DNA from: Planctomycetes bacterium B3_Pla | GTDB lineage: Bacteria; Planctomycetota; Phycisphaerae; Sedimentisphaerales; Anaerobacaceae | Direction of reading: 5' to 3' | NCBI GenBank assembly: GCA_005223045.1 | Contig: NJBM01000003.1 | Span: 62,001-126,000, forward strand | Length of the DNA: 64,000 nucleotides | Part shown: piece by piece, positions 18,582 to 27,388 of the stretch | How the letters are laid out: every line of letters starts with the position of its first letter | How positions within the stretch are numbered: position 1 is the stretch's first letter | The notes under the pieces: generated by a model | Database searches by the model: none | What the model was told of the DNA's origin: nothing | What the model saw: the letters and a program-made list of their open reading frames with translations, nothing else | Made by a program: the position numbers and the translations under genes

Positions 18582-20112
18582 GGCTGCTTGAACTGCTGAT
18601 GTCTCGCACGAGTTTCATAAACTCTTGGCCGCGTTGCTGGAAGTTGTCGAACATGTCGTAGCTTGCACAGGCGGGGCTTAGGAGAACGACATCGCCGCTT
18701 TCTGCGGTTGTGTAAGCCAACTGGACTGCTTCTGCCAGAGAATTGGCACGCTCTACTCTCGTATTGCGTATTGCGTGTTGCGTATTGCGAAGTTTGAGAT
18801 TGCTTCGCTTCGCTCGCAATGACATATCAGGATTAAGTATTGCATCGGCGATTTTTTCGGCCGTCTGGCCGATAAGGACGGCGGCTTTCGCCCTTTCAGC
18901 AATCCTTTTTCCGAGTTCGTCGAAGGGCAGCTTCTTGTCGTAGCCGCCGGCGATGATTATGACAGGTTCGTCAAAAGCATCCAATGCGGCGATTGCACTC
19001 TGCGGCGTGGTGGCTATCGAATCGTTGTACCAGCGGACGTCGTTTATCTCTTCAACGAATTCCAACCGATGCGGCAACGCTTTAAAACTCGGCAGGCAAG
19101 TTCTGATTCGGTCGTCATCAATGCCAAAACGGCAGGCGACGGCAATCGCCCCGGCAAGGTTTGAGAGATTTGCCCGGCCGGGCAAAGGGAAAGTCGTACG
19201 AACATCTTCACTTACATCGTCGGCTGAAAATTTGATACAAACTCTGCCTGCGTCTCCACTGTATTTCTCAAACCATTCGGCGCCAATTTCGTCTTCGGCA
19301 TTGAAAATGGAAACGGCGGGCGATTCTTCGTTCAGGTCCTGGAACTTGAAGATGCTTTCCTTTGCGACACAGTAATTGGCGAATGTCCCGTGGCGGTCGA
19401 GATGGTTGGGCGTGAGATTAGTCAGGAGAGCCACTTTGGGCGCTTTTTGGATTTGCGATAATTGCTCCAACTGGAAACTCGAAAGCTCCAGCACCACTAA
19501 ATCGTCAGGGCCGATTCGGTCTATCGCGGTCAATAACGGCTGATTGCCAATGTTACCGCTGAGCCAAACTTTTTCGTACTGCGTATCGCGTATTGCGTAT
19601 TGCGTGGTTTGAGATTGCTTCGCGGAGTTTATCCTGAGCGTAGTCGAAGGGCTCGCAATGACATTTTCGTATGTCGTATGTCGTATGTCGGATGTCGTGT
19701 TATTCAGCAGATGAGCGGTCAGGGCGGTGGTTGTGCTTTTGCCGTTGGCGCCCGTTACTCCGATTATCGTTGCCGGGCATAACTCGAAGAATATGTTCAT
19801 CTGAGACGTGACAATTCTGCCGGCGCGGCGGGCGATTTCGAGAAACTCGTTATCGCCGGGCACGGCGGGGTTGGCGACTACAATGTTGGCCTGCTCAAAA
19901 TCCGCCGGGTCGTGCCCGCCGAGATGAAACTCGATGCCATCAAATTCTTTGAGCTTTTCTACAGAGTCGGTCAGTTGTTGTGCGGGGGCAAGGTCTGTCA
20001 CTATCACTTTGGCCCCTGCTCTTGAGGCAAATTCGGCAACGTCAACTCCCCCGCCAAAACGCCCCAATCCCATAACCAAGACTTTTTTTCCGCTGAAATT
20101 TTCTCTCTTCAC
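18577..20112 (-). CDS. murD: UDP-N-acetylmuramoyl-L-alanine:D-glutamate ligase, with two in-frame repeat insertions
   Basis: MurD joins D-glutamate to UDP-MurNAc-L-Ala in the cytoplasm during peptidoglycan synthesis. Family signatures are clear: ATP loop GVTGANGKSTTT (residues 118-129), ELSSFQLEQL (209-218), LTNLTPNHLDRHG (230-242) and YNDSIATTP (362-370). The protein is 511 aa against the usual ~440-450 because of two low-complexity insertions, residues ~138-181 (containing SDIRHTTYENV and TTQYAIRDTQYEK) and ~429-454 (SLRAKRSNLKLRNTQHAIRN). Both are encoded by copies of a dispersed repeat and keep the frame open; the catalytic motifs are intact. The GTG start (20112) overlaps the hepT stop as GTGA, so its translation is probably coupled to hepT. 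Confidence 0.92.
   Translation of the reverse strand: MKRENFSGKKVLVMGLGRFGGGVDVAEFASRAGAKVIVTDLAPAQQLTDSVEKLKEFDGIEFHLGGHDPADFEQANIVVANPAVPGDNEFLEIARRAGRIVTSQMNIFFELCPATIIGVTGANGKSTTTALTAHLLNNTTSDIRHTTYENVIASPSTTLRINSAKQSQTTQYAIRDTQYEKVWLSGNIGNQPLLTAIDRIGPDDLVVLELSSFQLEQLSQIQKAPKVALLTNLTPNHLDRHGTFANYCVAKESIFKFQDLNEESPAVSIFNAEDEIGAEWFEKYSGDAGRVCIKFSADDVSEDVRTTFPLPGRANLSNLAGAIAVACRFGIDDDRIRTCLPSFKALPHRLEFVEEINDVRWYNDSIATTPQSAIAALDAFDEPVIIIAGGYDKKLPFDELGKRIAERAKAAVLIGQTAEKIADAILNPDMSLRAKRSNLKLRNTQHAIRNTRVERANSLAEAVQLAYTTAESGDVVLLSPACASYDMFDNFQQRGQEFMKLVRDISSSSSQ
18757..18832. repeat. In-frame repeat insertion near the murD 3' end
   Basis: On the plus strand this is a tandem tract of the heptamer GTATTGC (18761-18790) followed by GAGATTGCTTCGCTTCGCTC and GCAATGAC (core 18796-18823). 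It encodes about 25 residues of MurD not expected from the family. The core matches 19611-19662 and the two arms of the 44.0-kb element. Confidence 0.8.
19571..19702. repeat. In-frame repeat insertion in the murD 5' half
   Basis: This larger composite copy has GTATTGC-type heptamers (19576-19606), then GAGATTGCTTC (19611-19621), the segment TATCCTGAGCGTAGTCGAAG and GCAATGAC (ending 19662), then a second tandem heptamer tract GTATGTC (19669-19700). It encodes about 44 extra MurD residues between the ATP loop helix and the strand leading to SGNIGNQPL. Confidence 0.8.
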
Positions 20113-20456
20113 GATTCATCTTTGCCGAGCAGAGTCCGGACTTGTTCATATAATGAAGGCAGATCGTTAGTAACCACATCCCAAACTACGGGATGTTCGA
20201 CGATATCATATCCGTGAATCAAAATGTTGCGGAACGAGATAACACGTTTGTAATGACTGATTTGATTTGCCACGTCAGGTTCAGCCCTGGCTAACCGGTT
20301 CACGGCCTCACCTATAATCTCAAATTGACGTTCAATGCCGCTGCGCAGCAAGGCATCGCTTTTATAATCACTCAGTTCCTTGTCTTTGGAAAAATCGAGG
20401 ACGTGTTCAGAAGCTTGCCGGATGTCTTCCATGAGTTTCCTGGTTTCAAGCCGCAT
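20109..20456 (-). CDS. hepT: HepT-like HEPN ribonuclease toxin (DUF86)
   Basis: The product begins MRLETRKLMEDIRQASEHVL and carries the HEPN active-site motif RNILIHGY (Rx4H, near residue 85 of 115). Proteins of this family cut tRNA or mRNA as toxins and are neutralised by a partner MntA nucleotidyltransferase that adds AMP to a tyrosine; the Tyr directly after the RNILIHG motif fits that role. Start chosen at 20456 (GAGAGG 6 nt upstream) rather than 20489, giving an 11-nt overlap with mntA. Its stop overlaps the murD start. Together the pair forms a type VII toxin-antitoxin module. Confidence 0.85.
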   Translation of the reverse strand: MRLETRKLMEDIRQASEHVLDFSKDKELSDYKSDALLRSGIERQFEIIGEAVNRLARAEPDVANQISHYKRVISFRNILIHGYDIVEHPVVWDVVTNDLPSLYEQVRTLLGKDES

Positions 20457-20757
20457 ATAGCACCTCTCGGCTCTTATTGATGGATTCAAGAAAATAGGGA
20501 TTGTTTATAGCTCCCGGCATTACCAGATCAACATGCCTGTCAAAAAGTCTCTCGAAAGCTTCAAGCAGGCCAAAATAAGTATCGGCATATTCGCCCGGTT
20601 TTAGCGGCAGAAACTCAACCAGAAAATCTAAATCGCTCTGTTCGGCATGAAAATTCTTGTCGGTTAAGGCTGAACCAAAAAGTTCAAGTTGCCGCACTCG
20701 AAACTTTGCACATAGGTCCTTAATCGCTTCGCCGTTATCTTCGATTAGACTTATCAT
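20446..20757 (-). CDS. mntA: MntA-like minimal nucleotidyltransferase antitoxin
   Basis: The 103-aa protein has the minimal nucleotidyltransferase signature: GS followed by SDLDFLVEF, and a later acidic strand HVDLVMP supplying the third carboxylate. The gap between GS and DxD is two residues longer than the usual ten. ATG 20757 is preferred over a TTG at 20772. MntA proteins AMPylate HepT to silence it. The gene is the first of a minus-strand run mntA-hepT-murD with overlapping frames; pyrF lies 66 bp upstream in the same direction. Confidence 0.82.
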   Translation of the reverse strand: MISLIEDNGEAIKDLCAKFRVRQLELFGSALTDKNFHAEQSDLDFLVEFLPLKPGEYADTYFGLLEAFERLFDRHVDLVMPGAINNPYFLESINKSREVLYAA

Positions 20758-20838
20758 GGTGTTTCCCACCAAACGAGTGCTCTGAAAACAACACTATAGA
20801 AATCCTATTGGAAAACATCAAGAGAAATACGTCTTAAT

Positions 20839-21789
20839 CTATAGCAACGTATGCATTGCGTTTGCCAGATCGACCTTTGCGTCGATTACGGCCTGCTCGA
20901 TACATCTCTTCCAGTCGTCGCCGAACTGCTCTTTGTATTGCGGCTTTTCATACGCGTAGATTATTGAGCGAGAAGCGTTGATCAGGGCCCCGGTGCCGTC
21001 GGGTTTGCAGAATCGCACACAGTCGGCGCCTGATGCGCCCTGCGAGCCGTAGCCGGGCACGAGGAACCACACCTTGTCGTACTTGTGGCGCAGAGCAGTT
21101 GCCACATCCGGTGCGGTTCCGCCGACCACCATTCCGATGTTGCTGTAGCCGCTCTGGCCGATTCGTTCGTTCTTGTTGGCGACCTCACCGACTACTTCGG
21201 CGAGCTTCTCGTACATTCGTTGGCCATCAGCATTGGCAAAATCCTGGATCGCTCCGGCGGAAGGATTGCTGGTCCGGACAATAACAAAAACACCTTTGCC
21301 TTGCTTGTCGGCCATATCCGCGAAAGGTTCGATTCCATCGGTTCCCGTGTAGCAGTTGATGGTGATGGCATCGGGGGCGAGAGTATCTTCGAGTCCGGCC
21401 ATTTCCGGATTCTCCAGGTGGCCCGCGGCATAGAGTTCGGCCGTGTGGCCTATGTCGCCGCGCTTGACGTCGCCAATTATCTCCAGCCCCAAATCGTCAG
21501 CCTCGGTAATCAAGTTGTAATACGTCTCTACGCCTTCCCAGAGATATTTCTCGAAAAAAGCAATGTTTATTTTGACCGCTGGCACCATCGGCGCGACAAT
21601 TCGCATTGTCTGCGTGCAAAAATCAAAGATTGCATCGACGGCGGCTGCGGCGTCAAACTCGTCGTTCATCTCGCGATGATCTCTTATCGCCGCCGGCAGC
21701 CTCGTATAAACAGGGTCCAGCCCGACAGTTAGAGATGTTTTCTTGGTCGTTACTGCCTCGCAGAGGCGGTCAGCAAAATGATTTGACAT
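20839..21789 (-). CDS. pyrF: Orotidine 5'-phosphate decarboxylase, type 2
   Basis: PyrF converts OMP to UMP in pyrimidine synthesis. At 316 aa the product is longer than type 1 PyrF and matches the type 2 group. It shows LTVGLDPVYTRLP at the N-terminus, KINIAFFEKY, the catalytic GDVKRGDIGHTA (near residue 107), and GMVVGGTAPD and FLVPGYGSQG in the phosphate-binding half. GAGGG lies ~9 nt before the ATG. It precedes the mntA-hepT-murD genes on the minus strand. Confidence 0.93.
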   Translation of the reverse strand: MSNHFADRLCEAVTTKKTSLTVGLDPVYTRLPAAIRDHREMNDEFDAAAAVDAIFDFCTQTMRIVAPMVPAVKINIAFFEKYLWEGVETYYNLITEADDLGLEIIGDVKRGDIGHTAELYAAGHLENPEMAGLEDTLAPDAITINCYTGTDGIEPFADMADKQGKGVFVIVRTSNPSAGAIQDFANADGQRMYEKLAEVVGEVANKNERIGQSGYSNIGMVVGGTAPDVATALRHKYDKVWFLVPGYGSQGASGADCVRFCKPDGTGALINASRSIIYAYEKPQYKEQFGDDWKRCIEQAVIDAKVDLANAMHTLL

Positions 21790-21842
21790 TTTTTTTGGCC
21801 CTCGTATTCTGAAAAACCTTTTTACCTAAACATCTGAGTAAC

Positions 21843-21848
21843 TATAAT
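21843..21848 (+). promoter_or_regulatory. Candidate promoter -10 box with possible leaderless start
   Basis: TATAAT lies 7 nt before the ATG at 21856, with TTTACC (21821-21826) as a -35 at 16-bp spacing. Transcription would start at or next to the ATG, and no Shine-Dalgarno is visible in the intervening bases. Confidence 0.4.
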
Positions 21849-21855
21849 CACACAG

Positions 21856-22590
21856 ATGGATTCGAGCAAGAAAGAAATACGATATACTGAAACATATCCA
21901 AAAAAACGCAGGAAAACGAGATTCAGGAAATTGGCCTTCTGGCTTTTGGTTGACGCAACCGTGGCGGCCGTCGTGTTCGCCCTGCTGCTCCACAAGCCCG
22001 GCAGCTACGATCCGGCTAAGTTTGGCTCCTTCGGCAATGAACAGGGGCAGGTCAGTCCATATCTGACGCACGAATTGCTGCCGAAGATTCACAACGACGC
22101 CCAGTTTGAAAAGCCATTTGACGTGGTCGTTACGCAAGATGGGATAAGCGAAATAGTGGCCGAGTTGGGCTGGCCGAAAATGTCGGGGGGGGTCATGCTA
22201 TCCGCGCCGGCCGTACTTTTCGCCCCCGGGTCAGTGGTGTTGATGGGAACAGCTTCTCTAAAAGGGGCGAAATTTGTCGTTACCATTGTGATTCGGCCGG
22301 AGATCGATGAGCAGGGCCGATTGAATCTGCTGGTGGCAAAGGTGAAGATCGGAGCTATGAACATCACGCCGCTTGCCAAAATGACAGCAAAGAAGATGTA
22401 CGCGCAGAAGCTGGCGGCGTTGCCCGATGGTATGATAGACTCAGATGCCTGGGAGACAAAGATTGCCGGGTCATTATTGAGCGGCGAGCCATTTGAGCCT
22501 GTTTTTAAGATTGACGGCAGAAAACTGCGAATCGAGCAGATAACCGTGCAGAACCAGAAGTTGACAGCTCGCTTGATTCCGGCCCCGTAG
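21856..22590 (+). CDS. Membrane-anchored hypothetical protein
   Basis: The 244-aa product has a basic N-terminal stretch (KKRRKTRFRK), one transmembrane helix (LAFWLLVDATVAAVVFALLL) and a ~190-residue outer domain. That domain contains a hydrophobic repeat pattern (GVMLSAPAVLFAPGSVVLMG, then GAKFVVTIVIRP) reminiscent of lipid-binding or AsmA-like folds, though I do not recognise a family. Similar type II anchored proteins of this size are common in planctomycetes. It stands alone between the divergent pyrF and the structured RNA region. Confidence 0.6.
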   Translation: MDSSKKEIRYTETYPKKRRKTRFRKLAFWLLVDATVAAVVFALLLHKPGSYDPAKFGSFGNEQGQVSPYLTHELLPKIHNDAQFEKPFDVVVTQDGISEIVAELGWPKMSGGVMLSAPAVLFAPGSVVLMGTASLKGAKFVVTIVIRPEIDEQGRLNLLVAKVKIGAMNITPLAKMTAKKMYAQKLAALPDGMIDSDAWETKIAGSLLSGEPFEPVFKIDGRKLRIEQITVQNQKLTARLIPAP

Positions 22591-22964
22591 CGTCGGTACT
22601 GGTCAACATCCCGCAAAAACGGCGTCTTAGAAGCGTGAAGATCGAATCACAAGCGCAAAATCCAATAATTTACAGTTCGTTGCAGAGATCGCTGTCTTGC
22701 ACGCCATTTGGCAGAAAAGACTGCTATTGAGCTCAGGAAGGCTGTTTTATTCGGACGATAACGTTCTTCTGCCGTCCGGCAGCCTCCAAGAGTCCCGACA
22801 AGCCCAAAAATTATGCAAATTTCATAAAAAAATTATTGCTCGTACCGGATTTGACGATTATTATAAGAAGTTTACTTGTAAGGGTTAACAGTTACCAATG
22901 CTAAGCTTTGAATCGAAGAGGTACTTGAAATGCTTTTGACAGGATTGGCGAACAGTGCTGATTA
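22591..22964. other. Gene-free spacer before the structured RNA segment
   Basis: 374 bp with no convincing ORF. A small perfect hairpin CTGCCG/CGGCAG occurs near 22770-22785 without a T-run. A TTGACA hexamer at 22936-22941 could be a -35 box for the RNA that follows, but the best -10 at 18-bp spacing (GATTAG) is poor. Confidence 0.4.
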
Positions 22965-23228
22965 GACGAACACACGGATGTGCACGGCTGCGCTTAGGCG
23001 CGTATGGTAGCTTGGCAATCGCTGTTTCTGCTTCATTATCGGGAAACGAAAGAGGTTTTGTTACTGGGTTCCCGCCTGCGAGAGAAATCGCAGAATCGGG
23101 CGCCCTACCGGAGGCAGATGATGTAGTAGGCAGGTAAAGCATAACCTCTGTTCGTTTTGCCCTGTAAGGGAGTCTGTTTTTCAACGGCTTCCTATGGAAG
23201 TGGAAACCTGGATGGTTTCCATTTTTTG
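22965..23228 (+). ncRNA. Candidate structured non-coding RNA upstream of nusA
   Basis: No protein is supported here. Several long-range pairings can be read directly: 23041-23057 pairs with 23143-23162 (AGAGGTT with AACCTCT, ACGAA with TTCGT, GGG with CCC); inside it CTGCGA (23076-23081) pairs with TCGCAG (23088-23093), CCCG (23071-23074) with CGGG (23097-23100), GGG (23066-23068) with CCC (23103-23105), and TACC (23106-23109) with GGTA (23133-23136). A 3' hairpin CTTCC/GGAAG (23188-23200) and a terminator (23201-23227) follow. It does not show the hallmark sequences of tmRNA, RNase P, SRP or 6S RNA. It could be a free small RNA or a leader controlling nusA. The 5' boundary is a guess. Confidence 0.5.
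23201..23227 (+). terminator. Intrinsic terminator before nusA
   Basis: TGGAAACC (23201-23208) pairs perfectly with GGTTTCCA (23214-23221), followed by six T. It ends the candidate RNA 56 nt before the nusA start, or acts as an attenuator for the operon. Confidence 0.8.
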
Positions 23229-23283
23229 TTGGGCGCCTATTTCGGTGCCGGGTTGAAGGACGTTAGTCAGGAAGAAGAAAACG

Positions 23284-24504
23284 ATGAATCAGGAATTACT
23301 AAGAATCGTTGAGAATATTGCCCGCGATAAAAATATCGATAAGGAATCGATATTCGTGGACCTGGAAGAAGCTATGATTTCTGCGGCAAGAAAGCATTTT
23401 GCCGATCCGGACAGCAACATCGTCGTCAACATAGATCGCAGCACCGGCGAGATTACCGCCTCCAGGGACGAGGCGCCTATCGACATAAAGCAGCTCGGTC
23501 GAATCCCGGCCCAGACTGCCAAGCAGGTCATAATCCAGAAAATACGAGCCGACGAGAGAGACAGCATTTACGCCGAGTTCGTCCAGCGAAAGGGAGAAAT
23601 CATAAGCGGCACGGTCGTGCGATATGAAAGTGGAACGCTGATTGTCAACCTGGACCGCTGGACCGAAGGCTTCATGCCAAAGGGCGAGCAGCTAATGGGC
23701 CAGACACACCGGGTGAGCGAGAGAGTCAGATGCTTGATTCTTGACGTGAAAGAGACCTCCAGTCAGGTCAGAATTATCCTCTCGCGAACGCACCCTGATT
23801 TTATCCGCCGACTGTTCGCCCTGGAGGTGCCTGAGATTAGCGAGAAAATCATCGAGATACGGGCGCTTGCCCGCGAGGCCGGTTACCGGACCAAGGTCGC
23901 GGTAACGTCATTCGACGAGAAGGTTGACCCTGTCGGGGCGTGCGTGGGCGTGCGCGGCAGCCGGATAAAGAACATAGTGGACGAGCTTGGCGGGGAGAAA
24001 ATAGATATTGTCCGCTGGAATGAGTCGTCCCAGGTGCTTGTCTCAAATGCGTTGATGCCGGCGAAGGTCAGTGAAATCGCTCTGTGTTTTGAGTTGGGCC
24101 GAGCGACAGTCGTTGTGGATGAAGAGCAGCTCAGTCTGGCTATCGGCAAGCATGGGCAGAACGTTCGGCTGGCTGCCAGATTGACCGGCTGGGACATCGA
24201 TATACTAACGCCGGAAGAATACAATCAAGGTATCGAGCTACTGGCGAATTGCGTCAAAACAGTGGAAGGCGCAGATGAAACGGTGGTTGACAAGCTGATA
24301 GCGCTTGGCGCTATATCCGTAGCGGACCTGGACGATATAGGAGCCGAGCCGTTGGTAAAAGAGCTGGGAATTGACTCCGGTATCGCCGAGAAGCTGGTGG
24401 CTGCGGCAACTAAGGAAGTTGAACGTTTGGCCGAAGAGTCGCAACGACGAGACGAGACGGAGAAACAACTTGCCCAGCAGACTAAAACCGGGGATGGCGA
24501 GTAA
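23284..24504 (+). CDS. nusA: Transcription termination/antitermination factor NusA
   Basis: NusA binds RNA polymerase and nascent RNA. The 406-aa product has the N-terminal RNAP-binding domain (DKESIFVDLEEAMISAARKH), the S1 domain (GEIISGTVVRYESGTLIVNL), and two KH domains (VGACVGVRGSRIKNIVDELG; LSLAIGKHGQNVRLAARLTG). A short C-terminal helix-hairpin-helix-like repeat (LIALGAISVADLDDIG) and an acidic tail follow. AGGAAGAAG lies upstream of the ATG. It heads the classical nusA-infB-rbfA set; the usual rimP is not in front, its place being taken by the candidate structured RNA. Confidence 0.96.
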   Translation: MNQELLRIVENIARDKNIDKESIFVDLEEAMISAARKHFADPDSNIVVNIDRSTGEITASRDEAPIDIKQLGRIPAQTAKQVIIQKIRADERDSIYAEFVQRKGEIISGTVVRYESGTLIVNLDRWTEGFMPKGEQLMGQTHRVSERVRCLILDVKETSSQVRIILSRTHPDFIRRLFALEVPEISEKIIEIRALAREAGYRTKVAVTSFDEKVDPVGACVGVRGSRIKNIVDELGGEKIDIVRWNESSQVLVSNALMPAKVSEIALCFELGRATVVVDEEQLSLAIGKHGQNVRLAARLTGWDIDILTPEEYNQGIELLANCVKTVEGADETVVDKLIALGAISVADLDDIGAEPLVKELGIDSGIAEKLVAAATKEVERLAEESQRRDETEKQLAQQTKTGDGE

Positions 24505-24563
24505 CGACAGTAGCCCGCAAGAGACGTGGCGTACTGAACGGCAATGAAATTGGAGATTTGTTT

Positions 24564-27212
24564 TTGGCCAGTACAAGAGTTTACATTTTAGCCAAGGAGC
24601 TCGGTGTAAAGAGTTCTGCGATTGTTAAGAAGTGTCAGGATGAGGGTCTTGACATAAAGAACCACATGTCGGTTATAAAGGCCGGACTGGCGGCGACTAT
24701 TCACGAATGGTTCAGTGAGGGCGAGAACATCACTACCATCGAGACCACCACGAAGGTTGATTTGAAAAAAGTCCGAATCAAAAAGAAGAAGAAAGCCAAA
24801 CCGAAAGCCCCGGAGGTGGTGGAAGTAGTTGCCGAAATCGCTATTGAAACAGAACCGCAGCAGAGCGAAGAGGTAGCAACTGCCGAGATCGGGGTCGATT
24901 CGGGCACTGCGGTAATTATTGAAGAACCACCGCCCCTGGAAGAAAAGATAAGCGAATCGCCGGAAGAGCCGAAACCCGAGCTTGAACCGGAGCCGGTGCC
25001 GGTGCCGGAGCCAATCGTCCCGGCCGGTCCGATTTTAGAGAAGCCTGAGCCGGCTCGATTGAGCGGACCGCAGGTTGTTCGAGTCGAGGAACCGGAGCCG
25101 TTGCGACGACCGAGACCGAGAACCAAGCCGAGAGCCAGGTACGATCAACCTGTTACCGAGCCTTTAATGTACAGTCAGCAAGGAAAGTCGACTTCAGATG
25201 CGACAACGGAAAAGAAGTCTTCGCCCAAGCGATCTAAAGAAAGAACACATGGGCGAAGGCGCGACGAGCGAGATACGGAGACGGCGAAGAAACCCAGGTC
25301 CGGCGGCAGGTTGCGGCAGCGAGATATTGAAGAAAGACGTGCTCGCCTGGATGCCGCAGGCGGCGAAGGCCTGCGATCAAGGCCGATGCGCAGAATTGCC
25401 AGCAAGTCCAGGCAAAGAGTCGCTGCGCCCGTCAGGCCCAAAAAGGCCGTGGTAAATGAGCCGATTACAGTAAAGGATCTGTCGGCCACCCTTGCGATTA
25501 AATCAACGGATATTATTCTCAAGCTGATGCAACAGGGAGTAATGGCCACGGCCAACCAGGTCATACAAAGCGATATGGCTGAGATGATCGCCCTGGAGTT
25601 CGACACCGAGCTGGTTGTGGAACATAAGATCACCGTGGAAGAGCAAATACGGACCGAATTTGAGCAGCGAGAGAAAAAGAATCTCCAGAAACGAGCCGTT
25701 GTTGCTGCAATGCTCGGGCACGTTGACCACGGCAAAACAAGCCTGCTGGACAAAATCCGGTCAACTCACATAGCTGCCGGCGAGGCGGGCGGCATCACAC
25801 AGCACATCGGAGCATCCGAAGTTACCTGGGATGACAAGAAAGTGGCTTTTCTCGATACGCCGGGCCATGAGGCATTTACCGCCATGCGCGCCAGAGGCGC
25901 CAATATGACCGATGTTGTAGTGCTGGTGCTTGCCGCCGACGATGGGGTAATGCCCCAGACGATTGAGGCGATAGCCCACAGCAAAGCGGCCGGCGTGCCG
26001 ATTATTGTGGCATTGAACAAGATAGACTTGCCCGGCTACGACATCAATCGTGTTTACTCTCAATTATCCGAGCAGGAGCTGACGCCCACCGAATGGGGAG
26101 GCGAGACCGAAGTGGTCAAAACCAGCGCAAACACAGGCGAAGGCGTGGACGATTTGCTCGAATCTCTGGATTACGTGGCCGAACTGCTCGAACTCAAGGC
26201 CGACGATACAATTCCTGCAACAGGATGGGTTATCGAGGCGAGGATGTCGGCACAGCGCGGCCCGGTGGCGACGGTGCTGGTCAAGGAAGGACGACTCAAG
26301 AAGGGCGACGTCGTGCTGGCCGGCAGTGCCTACGGCAGAGTGAAGATGTTGAAGAACAGCTACGGCAAGAGCATAAAGACGGCTGCCAGCTCCATGCCGG
26401 TGGAGATCACGGGCCTGAGCGACGTTCCCCAGGCGGGCGACAGATTTTACTGCCTGGATGATATCAACCGGGCCAAGGCCGCCGCCGAGGAGAGCCAGAT
26501 ATACAACAGAGAGCGTTCGCTGGCCGAGCGAACACAGGTTACACTGGACAATCTGTTCAGCCAAATAGAGGCGGGCAAGACTCAATCGCTCAACCTTATC
26601 GTTAGGGCCGACGTTCAAGGCTCGGTCGATGTTCTCAAGAAGTATTTGTCCGAACTAAGCACCGAAGAAGTGAAGATTAATATTCTGCACGCGGCCCCCG
26701 GCGGAATTACAGAAGGCGACGTCGTGCTTGCCGAGGCATCGAACGCCATAATCATTGGCTTCAACGTCGTCAGCGAGGAGCACGCGGCGAAGATTGCCGA
26801 TGCCAGGGGCGTTGAGATAAGACTCTATAATGTTATCTACCGCATAACTGAAGAGTTGCAACAATCAATGGTCGGATTGCTCGAGCCCGAGGAAACCGAA
26901 AACTCGCTTGGCAGAGCCGTGGTAAGAACTACGTTCAAGATTTCGCGGATCGGCACAATAGCAGGCTGCTATGTCAGTACCGGCCATGCGACTAAGAAAG
27001 CCAGGATGCGGCTTATCCGCGACAATATTGTACTCAAAGACAACCTGAGCATAGATTCGTTGAAGCATTTCAAGGACGACGCTCGCGAGGTCAAGGCAGG
27101 ATTCGAGTGCGGAATCAAAATCGCAGGATTCGACGATATTAAGGTCGATGACGTGCTTGAGTTCTACGAGATAGTGAAAGTAGCCAGAACGATCGAGGAG
27201 ATACGCAGGTAA
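24564..27212 (+). CDS. infB: Translation initiation factor IF-2
   Basis: IF-2 is the GTPase that places fMet-tRNA on the ribosome. Start set at the TTG 24564: GGAG lies 8 nt upstream and the product then begins [14 protein letters not shown], as in the family; a TTG at 24558 is too close to that site. Residues ~70-190 are a Pro/Glu-rich linker and ~200-290 a basic Arg/Lys-rich region. The G domain begins near residue 380 with [12 protein letters not shown], then DTPGHEAF and NKIDLPG. Domains II-IV follow ([18 protein letters not shown]). Length ~883 aa is normal. A TTG start may lower initiation efficiency. Confidence 0.95.
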   Translation: MASTRVYILAKELGVKSSAIVKKCQDEGLDIKNHMSVIKAGLAATIHEWFSEGENITTIETTTKVDLKKVRIKKKKKAKPKAPEVVEVVAEIAIETEPQQSEEVATAEIGVDSGTAVIIEEPPPLEEKISESPEEPKPELEPEPVPVPEPIVPAGPILEKPEPARLSGPQVVRVEEPEPLRRPRPRTKPRARYDQPVTEPLMYSQQGKSTSDATTEKKSSPKRSKERTHGRRRDERDTETAKKPRSGGRLRQRDIEERRARLDAAGGEGLRSRPMRRIASKSRQRVAAPVRPKKAVVNEPITVKDLSATLAIKSTDIILKLMQQGVMATANQVIQSDMAEMIALEFDTELVVEHKITVEEQIRTEFEQREKKNLQKRAVVAAMLGHVDHGKTSLLDKIRSTHIAAGEAGGITQHIGASEVTWDDKKVAFLDTPGHEAFTAMRARGANMTDVVVLVLAADDGVMPQTIEAIAHSKAAGVPIIVALNKIDLPGYDINRVYSQLSEQELTPTEWGGETEVVKTSANTGEGVDDLLESLDYVAELLELKADDTIPATGWVIEARMSAQRGPVATVLVKEGRLKKGDVVLAGSAYGRVKMLKNSYGKSIKTAASSMPVEITGLSDVPQAGDRFYCLDDINRAKAAAEESQIYNRERSLAERTQVTLDNLFSQIEAGKTQSLNLIVRADVQGSVDVLKKYLSELSTEEVKINILHAAPGGITEGDVVLAEASNAIIIGFNVVSEEHAAKIADARGVEIRLYNVIYRITEELQQSMVGLLEPEETENSLGRAVVRTTFKISRIGTIAGCYVSTGHATKKARMRLIRDNIVLKDNLSIDSLKHFKDDAREVKAGFECGIKIAGFDDIKVDDVLEFYEIVKVARTIEEIRR

Positions 27213-27388
27213 ATGTGCGAGTGGAAACGCACACATGATTTGTATCTCGTCAAACATCCACATGCAAAAACCGGCGCCCAGGAAAAACCCATAAGAAGAT
27301 TGAGAAAGTCAAGTTCCAGGTGTTCGCAATACTCTACTTTTGAATTTCTTTCAAATTCAGGATTTTGATATTTGAGCTTTATAGTATA

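Noticed and set aside
18760-19700. Tandem heptamers (GTATTGC, GTATGTC) as a possible CRISPR
   Set aside because: The units are 7 bp without spacers; this is a simple tandem repeat inside murD.
22885-23184. Minus-strand ORF of 99 codons over the region before nusA
   Set aside because: No Shine-Dalgarno, low-complexity composition without a family pattern, and the stretch is better explained by RNA pairing on the plus strand.
22965-23228. Known RNA (tmRNA, RNase P, SRP RNA, 6S RNA) upstream of nusA
   Set aside because: The SRP GGAAGGNAGCAGCC loop, the RNase P GAGGAAAGUCC core, a tRNA-like TPsiC arm and a 6S-like long bubble hairpin are not found by eye; a model search would be needed to exclude divergent forms.
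23284-24504. Possible rimP fused to or hidden before nusA
   Set aside because: NusA starts normally at its N-terminal domain and no frame upstream encodes a RimP-like protein.
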